Positions 34,601-42,764 of a DNA stretch of 64,000 nucleotides are shown here, in pieces. The position numbers were made by a program, and so were the translations under genes. The stretch comes from Natronosalvus halobius (GTDB taxonomy: Archaea; Halobacteriota; Halobacteria; Halobacteriales; Natrialbaceae): positions 2,852,001 through 2,916,000 of the forward strand of contig NZ_CP099997.1 in the NCBI RefSeq assembly GCF_024138145.1. Direction: 5' to 3'. The notes beneath the pieces were generated by a model that saw nothing but the letters and a program-made list of their open reading frames with translations, was not told the DNA's origin and searched no databases. The stretch's first letter is position 1, and each line of letters opens with the position of its first letter.

Positions 34601-34891
34601 TTTCGTCTCGATGGGCAGGCCGTGCATGTCGTAGCCCGGCCGGTCGGTGACGTTGTACCCCTGCATCCGCTTGAAGCGGATGTAGAGGTCCTTGAGACTC
34701 TTGTTCCAGGTCGTGCCCATGTGGGCCGCCCCGGAGGTGTACGGCGGGCCGTCGACGAAGAAGAACGACTCACCGTCGGCGCGATGCTGCTTCGTTCGTT
34801 CGTAGGCGTCGACCTCGTCCCAGTGGTCGAACACGCGCTCCTCGAGCGCGTGGGGATCGTACTGGTCGTCCACCTCCTCGAACCGGCTCAT
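31634..34891 (-). CDS. ileS: isoleucyl-tRNA synthetase
   Basis: Class I enzyme, 1085 residues, as expected for archaeal IleS. The HIGH motif appears as HMGT at 57-60 (GAAHMGTTWNK) and KMSKS at 619-623. The editing (CP1) domain lies between; zinc-site cysteines include ISQCPRCETGLA and HCWRCDTGI. The C-terminal anticodon-binding region has NARAVELVGPGQQWGELA. Start ATG 34891 gives MSRFEEVDDQYDPHALEERV, standard for haloarchaea. Divergent from the membrane-protein gene at 35025; A/T-poor spacer, promoter not obvious. Confidence 0.97.
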   Translation of the reverse strand: MSRFEEVDDQYDPHALEERVFDHWDEVDAYERTKQHRADGESFFFVDGPPYTSGAAHMGTTWNKSLKDLYIRFKRMQGYNVTDRPGYDMHGLPIETKVEEELGFENKKDIEAYGEENFIQACKEYADEQLEGLQSDFKSFGVWMDWDDPYKTVNPEYMEAAWWGFSKAAERGLVEQGQRSISQCPRCETGLANNEVEYEDVEDPSIYVKFDLVDREGSIVIWTTTPWTIPANAFTAVDPDLEYVGVRAEKDGKEEVLYVAEACLEGVLKKGRYEDYEVLEELTGEQMLGWEYEHPLAEEVPDHASHEGVHQVYAADYVEADRTGLVHSAPGHGEEDFVRGRELSFPIFCPVGSDGVYTEDGGKYAGQFVKEADEEITADLEANGALLASETVTHSYGHCWRCDTGIIQIVTDQWFITITDVKDELLDNIEDSEWFPDWARDNRFRDFVEDAPDWNVSRQRYWGIPIPIWTPEGRDDDGAATAANQKRASGHADEDMIVISTREELAERVDQDVDPETVDIHKDVVDELTITEDGTTYTRVPDVFDVWLDSSVASWGTLNFPGEQERFEELWPADFILEAHDQTRGWFWSQLGMGTAAMGEVPYDKVLMHGHALDEDGRKMSKSVGNVVEPHEAIERHGSDAMRMFLLSANPQGEDMRFSWDGMRTMENHLRTLWNVFRFPLPYMRLDGFDPADTDLESVDSDLELVDEWVLARLQSTKDEMTEHLEQFRQDRALEALLEFLVEDVSRFYVQAVRERMWDESDSPSKAAAYATIYRVLREVVVLLAPYAPFVTEEIYGTLTGDEGHPTVHMEDWPAVEEYWADPELETDVAYVRAIEEAGANARQQAGRKLRWPVPRVVVAADDERAVEAVERHESLVTDRLNARAVELVGPGQQWGELAYSAEADMSELGPAFGGRAGEVMNALNEARIEEPSLEALEAAVSDALDGEKLTEAMVSFVTQTPDDVAGTAFALDGDDRGVVYVDASLTDDIESEGYAREVIRRVQEMRKELDLDVEERIALEIEIQDDRVSDLVRQRENLIREEVRAEALRAVDVDGSDAYRKTWDVEGVTMELALEPVAAAEASD

Positions 34892-35024
34892 ACCCGTGGT
34901 GAATCACTCCGGGAGTAAAGAGGAATCGGTTGGGCAGACGGATCTGCCGGATCGGAAGCGTGAGGGACGCTCGGGCGAGGAGCGGACAGTACACCTTTGC
35001 TGTCGGAGAGCGTACACGTAACCG

Positions 35025-35399
35025 ATGCACGCACGCCAACGCACGTTCGTTCGCGACGCCGTCGTCGCGACGGTCGTCTTCGGCGGTCTGTACGTCCTCG
35101 CCCTCTCGACGTCGTTTCAGTCCCTGCAGATCCCGGGCTACCTCGTCTTGGCGGGGTTCGGCGTCCTCGAGGAGATAATCGCCGTCGAGTTCGCGGGCGC
35201 CACTTCCTCGATCCTGTTTGTCGCCTACGTTCTCGTGCTCGGACTCACGGGGGCGGCGGTCGCGTCTCTCGTTCGTGGTCGCGCTTGGGTTCCCGATTCC
35301 GGCCTCGCGTGGGTGCGCCCCGGCGTCGCCGGCGCTCTCGCCGTCGTGGTCGCGCTCTCTACGCTCCTCGCCGTCTCGTTTTTCCTGACGACGTCGTAA
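35025..35399 (+). CDS. small membrane protein, possibly truncated by an in-frame stop
   Basis: 124 residues with four membrane helices (AVVATVVFGGLYVLALSTSF, LVLAGFGVLEEIIAVEFAGA, SILFVAYVLVLGLTGAAVASL and AGALAVVVALSTLLAVSFFL). The reading ends at TAA 35397-35399, but the same frame stays open for 37 more codons to TGA 35511-35513 and encodes a well-formed fifth hydrophobic segment (PVVITGVAGLILLGMAGLIA). That suggests a recent nonsense mutation of a 162-codon gene, or readthrough. No family recognised. Confidence 0.65.
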   Translation: MHARQRTFVRDAVVATVVFGGLYVLALSTSFQSLQIPGYLVLAGFGVLEEIIAVEFAGATSSILFVAYVLVLGLTGAAVASLVRGRAWVPDSGLAWVRPGVAGALAVVVALSTLLAVSFFLTTS

Positions 35400-35513
35400 C
35401 GAGAACCCGTCGTCATCACCGGCGTCGCTGGCCTGATTCTACTGGGGATGGCGGGGCTGATCGCCGGCGTCTTCGAAATTTCTCTAGCCTCGAGTCGAAC
35501 GGCGGATCGCTGA
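35400..35513 (+). pseudogene. in-frame continuation of the preceding membrane gene after TAA
   Basis: Reads REPVVITGVAGLILLGMAGL then IAGVFEISLASSRTADR and TGA, in frame with the upstream gene. Hydrophobic composition and codon use are like the coding part, not like the arginine-rich shadows seen elsewhere. I read it as the severed end of the gene. A sequencing error at the TAA would also explain it. Confidence 0.45.
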
Positions 35514-35618
35514 CCACGGACGGTCAGGGACCCGCTCGACTCGTCGCTGGCCCGATATCGGCTAGGCGTGCCGGTTTTTCGCCGTCGTCTCGAGCGTCGC
35601 GGCCGCGAGTCCCGTCGC

Positions 35619-36413
35619 TCACTGGCCGATGACGACCGGCCCCTTCGGGTGGTCGCGGCTCACCTGCATGGGACAGGTGTCGGGCGACTGTGACTCCTCC
35701 GAGGAGAGCATATACTGCACCCACTCGCGGTCGCCGTCGACGCCCCAGTCTCCGAGGTCGGCGTGGGGACAGACGCCGTCGTAGTCCTCGAGACGACCCT
35801 GGATGACCTCGCGAGCGCGCTGACCGGCAGCCGTGTCGGCGGTGATCCCATCGAACAGCGCCCGGGGCTGGAAGGTAATTTCGAGACCAATCGGACAGTA
35901 GCGACTCTGCCGGACGTCGTAGAACGGCGCGCGACAGGTCGGGAACATGGGCTCGCCGCCGAAGCAGAACTCCCAGGTGCTGGTGTCGGGGTCGGTCGGG
36001 ATGTCCGCGGGCCAGGGCTCGGGGTCGTGGGCGTGGAGTACCTGCAAGATGTGCCAGAGGGCCTCGTGGTACTCCCGCTCTCGCAACTCGCGCTCGGGCG
36101 GCCTGAAGAACGTCACCAGCGAGGCCAGTTCGCTGTGGTCTTCGTACACCTCGAGGTACTCGAGGATGGCTTCGCCCAGCGCGAAGAGGGCGTCCCTGTC
36201 GGTCATCGACTCGACGGCGGTGTACAGCGGCCACCCCTCCTGGACGGACTCGACGCCGAAGTAACAGGGGAAGGGGCTGTCGTCGTGGCTCCCGAGGACC
36301 CCGTCGGTGAAGCTCTCGTAGTGCGCCGCGACCCAGTCGGGGACCGCACCCGATTCGACGCGCGCCTCGAGAGTCGCCTGGTCCAGGAGAGCGCCCGCGC
36401 CAGTCTCGTTCAT
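35619..36413 (-). CDS. YqcI/YcgG family protein
   Basis: 264 residues, soluble. Family hallmarks are FPCYFGVESVQEGWPLYTAV near residue 48, WHILQVLHAHDPEPWPADIP and the Cys/Gly-rich EFCFGGEPMFPTCRAPFYDV. Function of the family is unknown; the conserved Cys, Trp and His residues hint at a cofactor- or metal-dependent enzyme, which is inference. ATG 36413 is the first in frame. It stands alone, with small genes on either side. Confidence 0.85.
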   Translation of the reverse strand: MNETGAGALLDQATLEARVESGAVPDWVAAHYESFTDGVLGSHDDSPFPCYFGVESVQEGWPLYTAVESMTDRDALFALGEAILEYLEVYEDHSELASLVTFFRPPERELREREYHEALWHILQVLHAHDPEPWPADIPTDPDTSTWEFCFGGEPMFPTCRAPFYDVRQSRYCPIGLEITFQPRALFDGITADTAAGQRAREVIQGRLEDYDGVCPHADLGDWGVDGDREWVQYMLSSEESQSPDTCPMQVSRDHPKGPVVIGQ

Positions 36414-36608
36414 ATCGGATTCTGGGGCCCGGTGGTGCTATTCGTTTCGGATCCGGTCACGACGATGGAACCGACCACACTAGCTGATCCGCGCTCTCAG
36501 TGGTCGCCGACCGACGGATTGAGGTCCCTGGCCCCTCGAGAGGGCGACGATGGCCGTCGACAGCCTGGTGACCGACCAACTCGAGTCACTCCGTCGGGTG
36601 AGAGCCGC

Positions 36609-36761
36609 ATGAACACCGATCGGCTGGGACCGATCTACCTCTTCGGCATCGTGCTCAACGCGGGGGCGCTCGTCTACGCGATCACGACCGGCGAGTACCT
36701 CTTCGCGAGCGCGTTCGTCTTCGTGATCGTCTACCTGCTGTTCCGGTATCGAATGCTTTGA
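36609..36761 (+). CDS. small membrane protein, 50 aa
   Basis: A compact protein with two closely spaced hydrophobic segments (GPIYLFGIVLNAGALVYAIT and LFASAFVFVIVYLLFRYRML) and basic residues at the C-terminus. The clean ATG start and residue pattern are typical of a real small haloarchaeal membrane protein. The ATG overlaps the TGA of a 20-codon ORF (36550-36612, MAVDSLVTDQLESLRRVRAA) as ATGA, which may act as a coupled leader. No known function. Confidence 0.7.
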   Translation: MNTDRLGPIYLFGIVLNAGALVYAITTGEYLFASAFVFVIVYLLFRYRML

Positions 36762-36876
36762 CCGTTCGAGGGCCGTACCTCGAAAACCGAATCTCGAGAA
36801 CTGAATCGACGAAGGAGCCGGTAGCGAGGCTCTCGACTCGTCGCCCTCGTGGTCGTCGCGCCGGACGCGAGCCGCC

Positions 36877-37023
36877 TCAGAACAATCCGGTCAGCACGTC
36901 CCGGAAGAGGATCAGGACGATGCCGGCGGCGACGACGGCGACGATCCACAGGAGCATGACGAACATGATCTCGCGGGTGAACGTTCGATCCTCGCCGGCC
37001 ATTGACGATCCATCGGATTTCAT
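36877..37023 (-). CDS. small single-pass membrane protein, 48 aa
   Basis: Read directly from the sequence: ATG at 37021-37023, TGA at 36877-36879. A hydrophilic start (MKSDGSSMAGEDRTF) is followed by a membrane helix MFVMLLWIVAVVAAGIVLIL and FRDVLTGLF. A second in-frame ATG (MAGEDRTF) is possible. The pattern of short charged head plus one helix is usual for small haloarchaeal membrane proteins. Function unknown. Confidence 0.65.
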   Translation of the reverse strand: MKSDGSSMAGEDRTFTREIMFVMLLWIVAVVAAGIVLILFRDVLTGLF

Positions 37024-37280
37024 TGGTTGATATTCAGACGGCGGGCACATAAAGGACTCGCACGCGCTCCTGTCGTCTCCGCCATACCTCGCCCACCGTT
37101 CTGCCGTACCGCCGTCTCCGCCGTTTCACCGTTGTGCCGTCGTCCCACTATACCGTCGTCCCGACGTAACTGCACTCCGTTTGACGACCGGGTGCTCGAC
37201 TCGAGCGAGCAGTCGACGGGTTCGGACACCGAAGGGATGGACCGCTATCGTTTTGCACCCCGTCTTCGTGGTCGGTAGCG
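37024..37280. other. intergenic region
   Basis: 257 bases between the 48-aa gene and the DUF1405 gene. TTGATATTCAG near 37025-37035 may be part of the promoter of the leftward gene. A pyrimidine-rich stretch with repeated CCGTCGT/CCGCC units (37090-37165) follows. No coding signal and no strong TATA element close to 37281. Confidence 0.4.
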
Positions 37281-37976
37281 ATGACAGCACACACGCGAGT
37301 GGCCGACCGCCAGCCGCTCCCGCGATACCTGGCGCCGGTGCCGACGGCGCTCGAGGACCTGGGGCTCCGATTCGCGTGGCTCGTGGTCGCGATCAACCTC
37401 GCGGGAACGGTCTTCGGGTTCTGGTACTACCAGGCCCAGCTCCTGTCGACATCGCCCGTGATGTGGCCGTTCGTGCCCGACAGTCCGCTGGCGACGCTGG
37501 CTATCGCGCTGGCCATCGCCGCCTGGAAACTCGGTCACGAACTGCCCTGGCTCACCGCCATCGCCTTCTTCGGAAATATCATCCTCGGACTCTGGACACC
37601 CTACACGCTGCTCGCCTTCTGGGACGCCTACAGCTACCTCGACCCGCTGATGTTTCACTTCCTCTTCTGGAGCCACCTCGCGATGGTCGTCCAGGCGTTC
37701 GTCCTCCACCGGATCTCTGACTTTCCCGTCTGGGCCATCGCCGTCGCGCTCGCGTACTACGGCGTCAACCTCGTCCTGGATTACTTCGTGCCCGTCGTCG
37801 GCGACCTCCACCACACGGCGATCCCGCTTGAGCGAACCGAATCGATGTACCTCGGGGCCGACGCGCTGGGCGTCATCGGCGCCGGCGAGGTGACCTGTAC
37901 GCTGCTGGCGTTGTTTCTGTCGCTGGCGACCCGGGCGAAACTGTGCGAAACGGCTCGGCGGGTCGCGGCCGAGTGA
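37281..37976 (+). CDS. DUF1405 family membrane protein
   Basis: 231 residues with about six membrane helices. DUF1405 features are FAWLVVAINLAGTVFGFWYY near the N-terminus, LWTPYTLLAFWDAYSYLDPL, and YGVNLVLDYFVPVVGDLHHT with acidic/His residues in the last third. Related to bacterial YpjA, function unknown. The final GTGA overlap with the next open frame is probably fortuitous, since that frame encodes only a surface-protein fragment. Confidence 0.88.
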   Translation: MTAHTRVADRQPLPRYLAPVPTALEDLGLRFAWLVVAINLAGTVFGFWYYQAQLLSTSPVMWPFVPDSPLATLAIALAIAAWKLGHELPWLTAIAFFGNIILGLWTPYTLLAFWDAYSYLDPLMFHFLFWSHLAMVVQAFVLHRISDFPVWAIAVALAYYGVNLVLDYFVPVVGDLHHTAIPLERTESMYLGADALGVIGAGEVTCTLLALFLSLATRAKLCETARRVAAE

Positions 37977-38398
37977 AAGGAATACCGGCGGCCAATTCCG
38001 ATACTGTATACACACGTACCGAAAATCACACTCTTCGTGCCCTTCGCTCGTCCGAAGCGCAGGACGGTGATGCCGACGGAGACGGCTCTGATGGCGGTGA
38101 CGACGGCGACCAAAACGACGGTGGCTCCGACGACGGCTCGAACGAAACGGACGACGGCAGCGGCGACGGCGAGTCGAGTGACGGTGGTGACGGCGACGGA
38201 TCGACGGATACGAGCGGCGGTGATGGCAATGAGAGTGATGACGGTGACGGTTCTACCGAGGGTGGAGCCGATGCAGACGGCGACGGCCAGCCCGGTTTCA
38301 CTCCCATCGCGAGCCTCGCCGCCGGTGCACTGGGTCTCGAGTGGCTTCGTCGACGGGCGCTCGGTGACGGTGACGGTGACGAAATAGAGCAGCAGTAA
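37973..38398 (+). pseudogene. C-terminal fragment of a PGF-CTERM surface protein
   Basis: An Asp/Gly/Ser-rich stalk (DADGDGSDGGDDGDQNDGGS and onward, ~80 residues) leads to PGFTPIASLAAGALGLEWLR and arginines, the tripartite PGF-CTERM sorting signal (PGF, helix, basic cluster) cut by archaeosortase. No ectodomain or signal peptide is encoded upstream; the only starts are GTG codons at 37943 and 37973, overlapping the DUF1405 gene. Without export the sorting tail is meaningless, so I read it as a remnant of a longer gene. The tail after the arginines (ALGDGDGDEIEQQ) is longer than usual. Confidence 0.55.
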
Positions 38399-38550
38399 CG
38401 GTTATCTCCGGAGGAGGATCGGAGACGAAGTCTCCCGGTTCGCGGGATAATCGCAACACTCGAGCGCACCCGTGGCCGATACCACGTCGGCCGCGATTTC
38501 GGTCGGTATCGAACAGCCGGCAGTGCCGCCGAAGCCGGTAGTTCGTCGCC

Positions 38551-39204
38551 TCAGAAGCCCCCGCCCTCGAGGTCGATCACCGCCCTCGAGTCGGTCACCC
38601 GTCGCAGGTCGCCCTCGAGGTACGCCGCCATCCGCTCGAGGAAGCCGTCAGTGAGATCCGCACCGTCCGCGTTGACGAGCGCGATTCGGTCGTGGCTCGT
38701 CGGGTCGTGGTCGCCCTGCATGACGAGGGTAAACAGTTCGCGCGGCGTAACGGGATCGCCGGCCTCGAGGCGCGAGACGACGCCCGAAAGCGAGGATTCG
38801 ACGGCCGTCTCGACCTCGAAGGTGACGTCGACCGAGACGGTCTCGTCGTCCGCGGACGCCGCGAGGTACTCCTCGGAGCCCCTGACTGCGGGCTCGAGGA
38901 TCTCCTCGAAGTTGGTCCCCGATTCCTCGAGTCCCAGGTAGGCGAAGGCGACCATCGCCCGGACGGCCCCGAGGAGCGCCTCGCCCTCGTCGGTCCCCGA
39001 TCGTTCGAACACCTGTCGACGATCCTTCTCCGAGAGCGTATGCAAGAGGAGGTCGAAGTCGAGCACGCCGGCGCGGATCCGGCGTCTGATTCGGGCCTCC
39101 GCGTTCCGTCTTGACTGGTCGTGGCTCATCTCCCGTTCGCCGAGCAGGTAAGCGCGATCCGCGGGGCTGAGGACGCCGCGCTCGCGGTCGATTTCCGTGT
39201 TCAT
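38551..39204 (-). CDS. conserved haloarchaeal hypothetical protein
   Basis: 217 residues, acidic and soluble. After MNTEIDRERGVLSPADRAYL come a basic helix (RRNAEARIRRRIRAGVLDFD) and an alpha-rich body. The early part, typical of haloarchaeal proteins with a ribosome- or DNA-like basic patch, suggests nucleic-acid or protein contact, but no family function is known to me. ATG 39204 is chosen over a start 14 codons upstream because LSPADRAYLLG sits near the N-terminus in such proteins. Divergent from the RND exporter gene. Confidence 0.75.
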   Translation of the reverse strand: MNTEIDRERGVLSPADRAYLLGEREMSHDQSRRNAEARIRRRIRAGVLDFDLLLHTLSEKDRRQVFERSGTDEGEALLGAVRAMVAFAYLGLEESGTNFEEILEPAVRGSEEYLAASADDETVSVDVTFEVETAVESSLSGVVSRLEAGDPVTPRELFTLVMQGDHDPTSHDRIALVNADGADLTDGFLERMAAYLEGDLRRVTDSRAVIDLEGGGF

Positions 39205-39311
39205 AATCGGGTTCGGATTATACGACACCGGTTTCGATCCGAACACCTATCACTTACCCGATTCGAAACGTCGGCAATGGATTCTCACGCCGAGGAGGGA
39301 GGCGACGGGCC

Positions 39312-42041
39312 GTGAGCGGCAGCATTGCGGCTCGCTACGCGGACTGGATCGTTTCGAACGCGCGACTCGTCGTCGTGCTCGTCCTCCTGTGTACCGCGGT
39401 CGTCGCCGTCGGCGCGGCGATCGGCGAGAACGAGGAGGGCGAGATCGGCCAGTTCGAGACCGACTCCGAGGAGACCGCGGCCCTCGAGTACGTCGACGAA
39501 CGCTACGAGACCGACGACCGGATCGTCACCCAGGTGGTCGTCCGCGACGAGGGCAGCGACGTCCTCACCCGCGATTCCCTGCTCGAGAGCTTACGCCTCC
39601 AGCAGGAGTTCCGCGAGGACGCCGAGCGAAATGCCACGCTGGCCGAGGAGGGGTTCGTCGGCCTCGAGAACGTCGTCGCGACGGGTGCGGTCTTCGAAGA
39701 TCGGGCCGCAGCGAGCGAGGGACAGGGCCCGCCAGACACCAGCCAGCCCACGCTCGAGGAGCAGATTACGGCGCTCGAGGATCGATCGGACGAGGAGGTC
39801 GAGTCCCTGCTCGCGGACGTACTCGATCCGGACGCCGAGACGCGCGGGGGCGATCCCTACGAGTTCCTCCCCTCGAGCTACGAACCGGGGTCGACGAGCG
39901 CCGAGTCGCGAATCACGTTCGTGTTCCAGGAGGGGAGTGACAGAATCTCGGACGCGAGCAACGATGGTAGCGAGGCCGACGAAACGGCTGCTGACGAAAC
40001 AACTCCTGACGGAGCCACCACCGACGAGACCGCCGAACAGGCCGCCCACGACGCCCAGGTCGAACTCGAGACCCTGTTCGACCAGCGCTTCGACGATGGC
40101 TTCGTCTTCGGTCAGGGCATCTCCGACGAGGCCTCCTCGAGCGCCGTCGGCGACAGCTTCGCCATCATCACGCCCGTCGCGCTGGTGCTCGTCCTGTTCG
40201 TCCTGGGCGTCACCTACCGCGACGTGGTCGACGTCCTCCTTGGGCTGACCGGCATCGCCGTCGTGATGGCCTGGCTCGGCGGCCTCCTCGGCTGGCTCGA
40301 GATTCCGACCAGCCAGCTGTTGATCGCTGTCCCCTTCCTCCTGATCGGGCTCTCGATCGACTACTCGTTGCACGTCGTAATGCGCTACCGGGAGGCCAGG
40401 AACGGGACGCTCGAGGCGGCCGGCAGCGGTGGCGGCAATGCGGGGGTCACTGCCGACGGAGGAAGCGAGCCCGGCATCCGCCGCGGCATGATCCTCGCCG
40501 TGAGCGGCGTCGTCCTCGCGCTCGCGGCGGCCACGTTCTCGACCGGCGTCGGCTTCCTCTCGAACGTCGTCAGTCCGCTCCCGGCGATCCAGAACTTCGC
40601 GATCCTCAGTGCCGGCGGCATCTTCGCCACATTCGTCGCCTTCGGCCTCTTCGTCCCCGCGCTGAAGGTCGAAGTCGACGGCCTGCTCGAGAACCGCTTT
40701 GGACGAAACCGTGCGAAGCCGGCCTTCGGTTCCACACCGGGCCCGGTCAACCGCGCGCTCTCGAGCGGCGTCACGCTGGCGAAACGCGCCCCGCTCGCCG
40801 TGGTCCTCGTCGCCTTCCTCGTCGCTGGGGGCGGCGTCTACGGCGCGACCGGCATCGACACCGAGTTCAATCGGGCCGACTTCCTCCCGCAGGACGCCCC
40901 CGAGTGGACGAAGTCCCTTCCCGGGCCGCTAGCGGCCGGGACGTACACCATCGCGGAGGACGTCGAGTACCTCGGTGAGAATTTCCAGCAGCGAGGCGAC
41001 GGCGGGCGGGCACAGGTGCTGATACGCGGAGATGGAAGTGAAACCGACGACGGCACCGCCATCACCGACCCCTCCCTCCTCGAGGCGATCCAGGACGCTC
41101 GAACTGGCGTCGATCCCAACGGCACCGTCGTCGTTCGCTCCGACGGCACCGCCGCCCTCGAGGGGCCGCTGTCGACCATTCGGGCGGTTGCGGACGACAA
41201 CGACACCCTCGCAACCGCCCTCGAGGAGCGCGACACGGACGGCGACGGCGTTCCGGACGAGGACCTGGCTGGCCTGTACGACCTACTATTCGAAGCCGAC
41301 GCCGAAGCCGCCGGGACGGTGCTCGAGCGAACCGACGACGGCGCCTACGAGTCCGCCCGTCTCGTCGTCTCCGTGCGCGGCGACGAATCCGCCCAGGTCG
41401 TCGCCGACGACACGCGCGCATTAGCAACCGCGGTCGAGGACGGAACGGCCGACCGCGGCGGATCGGTCACGGCTGTCGCCACCGGCGGCCCCGTCACGAC
41501 CGCGGTGATCCAGGACGCCCTGCTCGAGACGCTCGTCCAGGCGTTCGCGGTGACTCTCGTCGTGATCTTCGTCTTCCTCACCGTTCTCTACTGGGTCCGC
41601 TATCGCACGCTCTCACTCGGTCTGGTGACGCTCGCGCCCGTCGTCGCCGCGCTGGCGTGGCTGCTCGGCGCGATGGCGCTCCTCGACATCCCGTTCAACA
41701 GCGAGACGGCCGTCATCACGAGCCTCGCGATCGGTCTCGGGGTCGACTACAGTATCCACCTCGGGGAGCGCTTCCTCGCCGAGCGGCGCGAGCGCCCGAC
41801 CCTCGAGGCCGCCCTCTCGGCGACGGTGACCGGGACAGGCGGTGCCTTGCTCGGAAGTGCCGCGACGACCGCCGCCGGATTCGGGGTACTCGCGCTCGCG
41901 CTCGCGCCGCCGCTCCAGCGGTTCGGACTGGTGACCGGGCTGGCGATCGTGTTCGCGTTCGTCGCCTGTCTGACGGTTCTCCCGTCCTTGTTCGTCGTTC
42001 GGGAACGGGTGCTCGAGCGGCTGGGTAGGTCGAACGTATAA
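39312..42041 (+). CDS. RND superfamily (MMPL/HAE3-type) exporter
   Basis: 909 residues, two repeats each of one helix, a large extracytoplasmic domain and five helices (12 in all). MMPL signatures include GLSIDYSLHVVMRYREARNG in the first half and GLGVDYSIHLGERFLAERRE in the second, with the transmembrane aspartate of the proton/sodium relay. The first outer domain has a low-complexity acidic insert (ASNDGSEADETAADETTPDG). Start is GTG 39312 with GGAGG 11 bases upstream; no in-frame ATG suits. Probable lipid or hydrophobe export; substrate unknown. No periplasmic adaptor is adjacent, as usual for this family in archaea. Confidence 0.9.
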   Translation: MSGSIAARYADWIVSNARLVVVLVLLCTAVVAVGAAIGENEEGEIGQFETDSEETAALEYVDERYETDDRIVTQVVVRDEGSDVLTRDSLLESLRLQQEFREDAERNATLAEEGFVGLENVVATGAVFEDRAAASEGQGPPDTSQPTLEEQITALEDRSDEEVESLLADVLDPDAETRGGDPYEFLPSSYEPGSTSAESRITFVFQEGSDRISDASNDGSEADETAADETTPDGATTDETAEQAAHDAQVELETLFDQRFDDGFVFGQGISDEASSSAVGDSFAIITPVALVLVLFVLGVTYRDVVDVLLGLTGIAVVMAWLGGLLGWLEIPTSQLLIAVPFLLIGLSIDYSLHVVMRYREARNGTLEAAGSGGGNAGVTADGGSEPGIRRGMILAVSGVVLALAAATFSTGVGFLSNVVSPLPAIQNFAILSAGGIFATFVAFGLFVPALKVEVDGLLENRFGRNRAKPAFGSTPGPVNRALSSGVTLAKRAPLAVVLVAFLVAGGGVYGATGIDTEFNRADFLPQDAPEWTKSLPGPLAAGTYTIAEDVEYLGENFQQRGDGGRAQVLIRGDGSETDDGTAITDPSLLEAIQDARTGVDPNGTVVVRSDGTAALEGPLSTIRAVADDNDTLATALEERDTDGDGVPDEDLAGLYDLLFEADAEAAGTVLERTDDGAYESARLVVSVRGDESAQVVADDTRALATAVEDGTADRGGSVTAVATGGPVTTAVIQDALLETLVQAFAVTLVVIFVFLTVLYWVRYRTLSLGLVTLAPVVAALAWLLGAMALLDIPFNSETAVITSLAIGLGVDYSIHLGERFLAERRERPTLEAALSATVTGTGGALLGSAATTAAGFGVLALALAPPLQRFGLVTGLAIVFAFVACLTVLPSLFVVRERVLERLGRSNV

Positions 42042-42109
42042 ATCGAGACGTCGAAGCCGCCAGTTGGCTGTGCGTAACGAAGGCCATCGATCCCGTCTCG
42101 ACCGACACG

Positions 42110-42751
42110 ATGGCTGACGACTCGTCGGAGCGCGACGGTGGCCCCTCGACGTTCGGTCTCGTCGTTCCGATCGTACTCGCCGCCGTCACCTTCGTTGGAC
42201 TCGCCCTCTTGCTTGGCCCGGCCCTCGAGCCGGACGTGATTGACTCGAGTGACGGGCCTACCGATCCCCCAGCACCGACGCCGTCGCCGCCGGTGTGGAC
42301 TGACTCGCCGCTGGTCGACGACGGAACCGATTCGACGTCGCCTACGGAATCCACCGACGAGGCCAACGACGAAGGATCGGGGACGGAGGCGGGATCCGGA
42401 ACGCCAGTGACGCGCGAGGACGGCGCCGACGATCGGTCGACAGACTCGAGATCTCAGTCCTCCGAGACGGCGACCGAGGGTCCCTCCGCTCGATCGGACG
42501 ACGAACGCGGCGTGCCCTCGACTCGAGTGGAAGCCGAGCCGGGGTTCGACCGTCCTGGTCCGCCAGCACACGCAAACGCGCCGGCACACGCCGGTTCCGG
42601 ATCACCTGCGCACGCGGGCTCAGGTTCCGGCCCGCGTTCCGCCGACGACGGCGACGAGACGAACGGCGACCGGGATCGCGGTGAAGCGAACGACGAAGGG
42701 ACTCGCGAGGACGGCGAGAACGACCATTCGGATCGCGGAAACGGACGCTAA
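42110..42751 (+). CDS. hypothetical membrane-anchored low-complexity protein
   Basis: 213 residues. One membrane helix near the N-terminus (FGLVVPIVLAAVTFVGLALL) is followed by ~180 residues of Asp/Ser/Thr/Pro-rich sequence with a short Pro-Ala-His repeat (PPAHANAPAHAGSGSPAHAG). It looks like a stalk-like extracellular anchor with no folded domain. A GTA/CTC-rich spacer separates it from the RND gene (68 bases), so co-transcription is plausible. The 3' end faces the convergent DUF6293 gene 13 bases away. Confidence 0.6.
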   Translation: MADDSSERDGGPSTFGLVVPIVLAAVTFVGLALLLGPALEPDVIDSSDGPTDPPAPTPSPPVWTDSPLVDDGTDSTSPTESTDEANDEGSGTEAGSGTPVTREDGADDRSTDSRSQSSETATEGPSARSDDERGVPSTRVEAEPGFDRPGPPAHANAPAHAGSGSPAHAGSGSGPRSADDGDETNGDRDRGEANDEGTREDGENDHSDRGNGR

Positions 42752-42764
42752 CAATCGGTCGCGC

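Noticed and set aside
33059-34918. 619-codon plus-strand frame opposite ileS
   Set aside because: Mirror of ileS; composition matches the reverse complement of haloarchaeal coding sequence.
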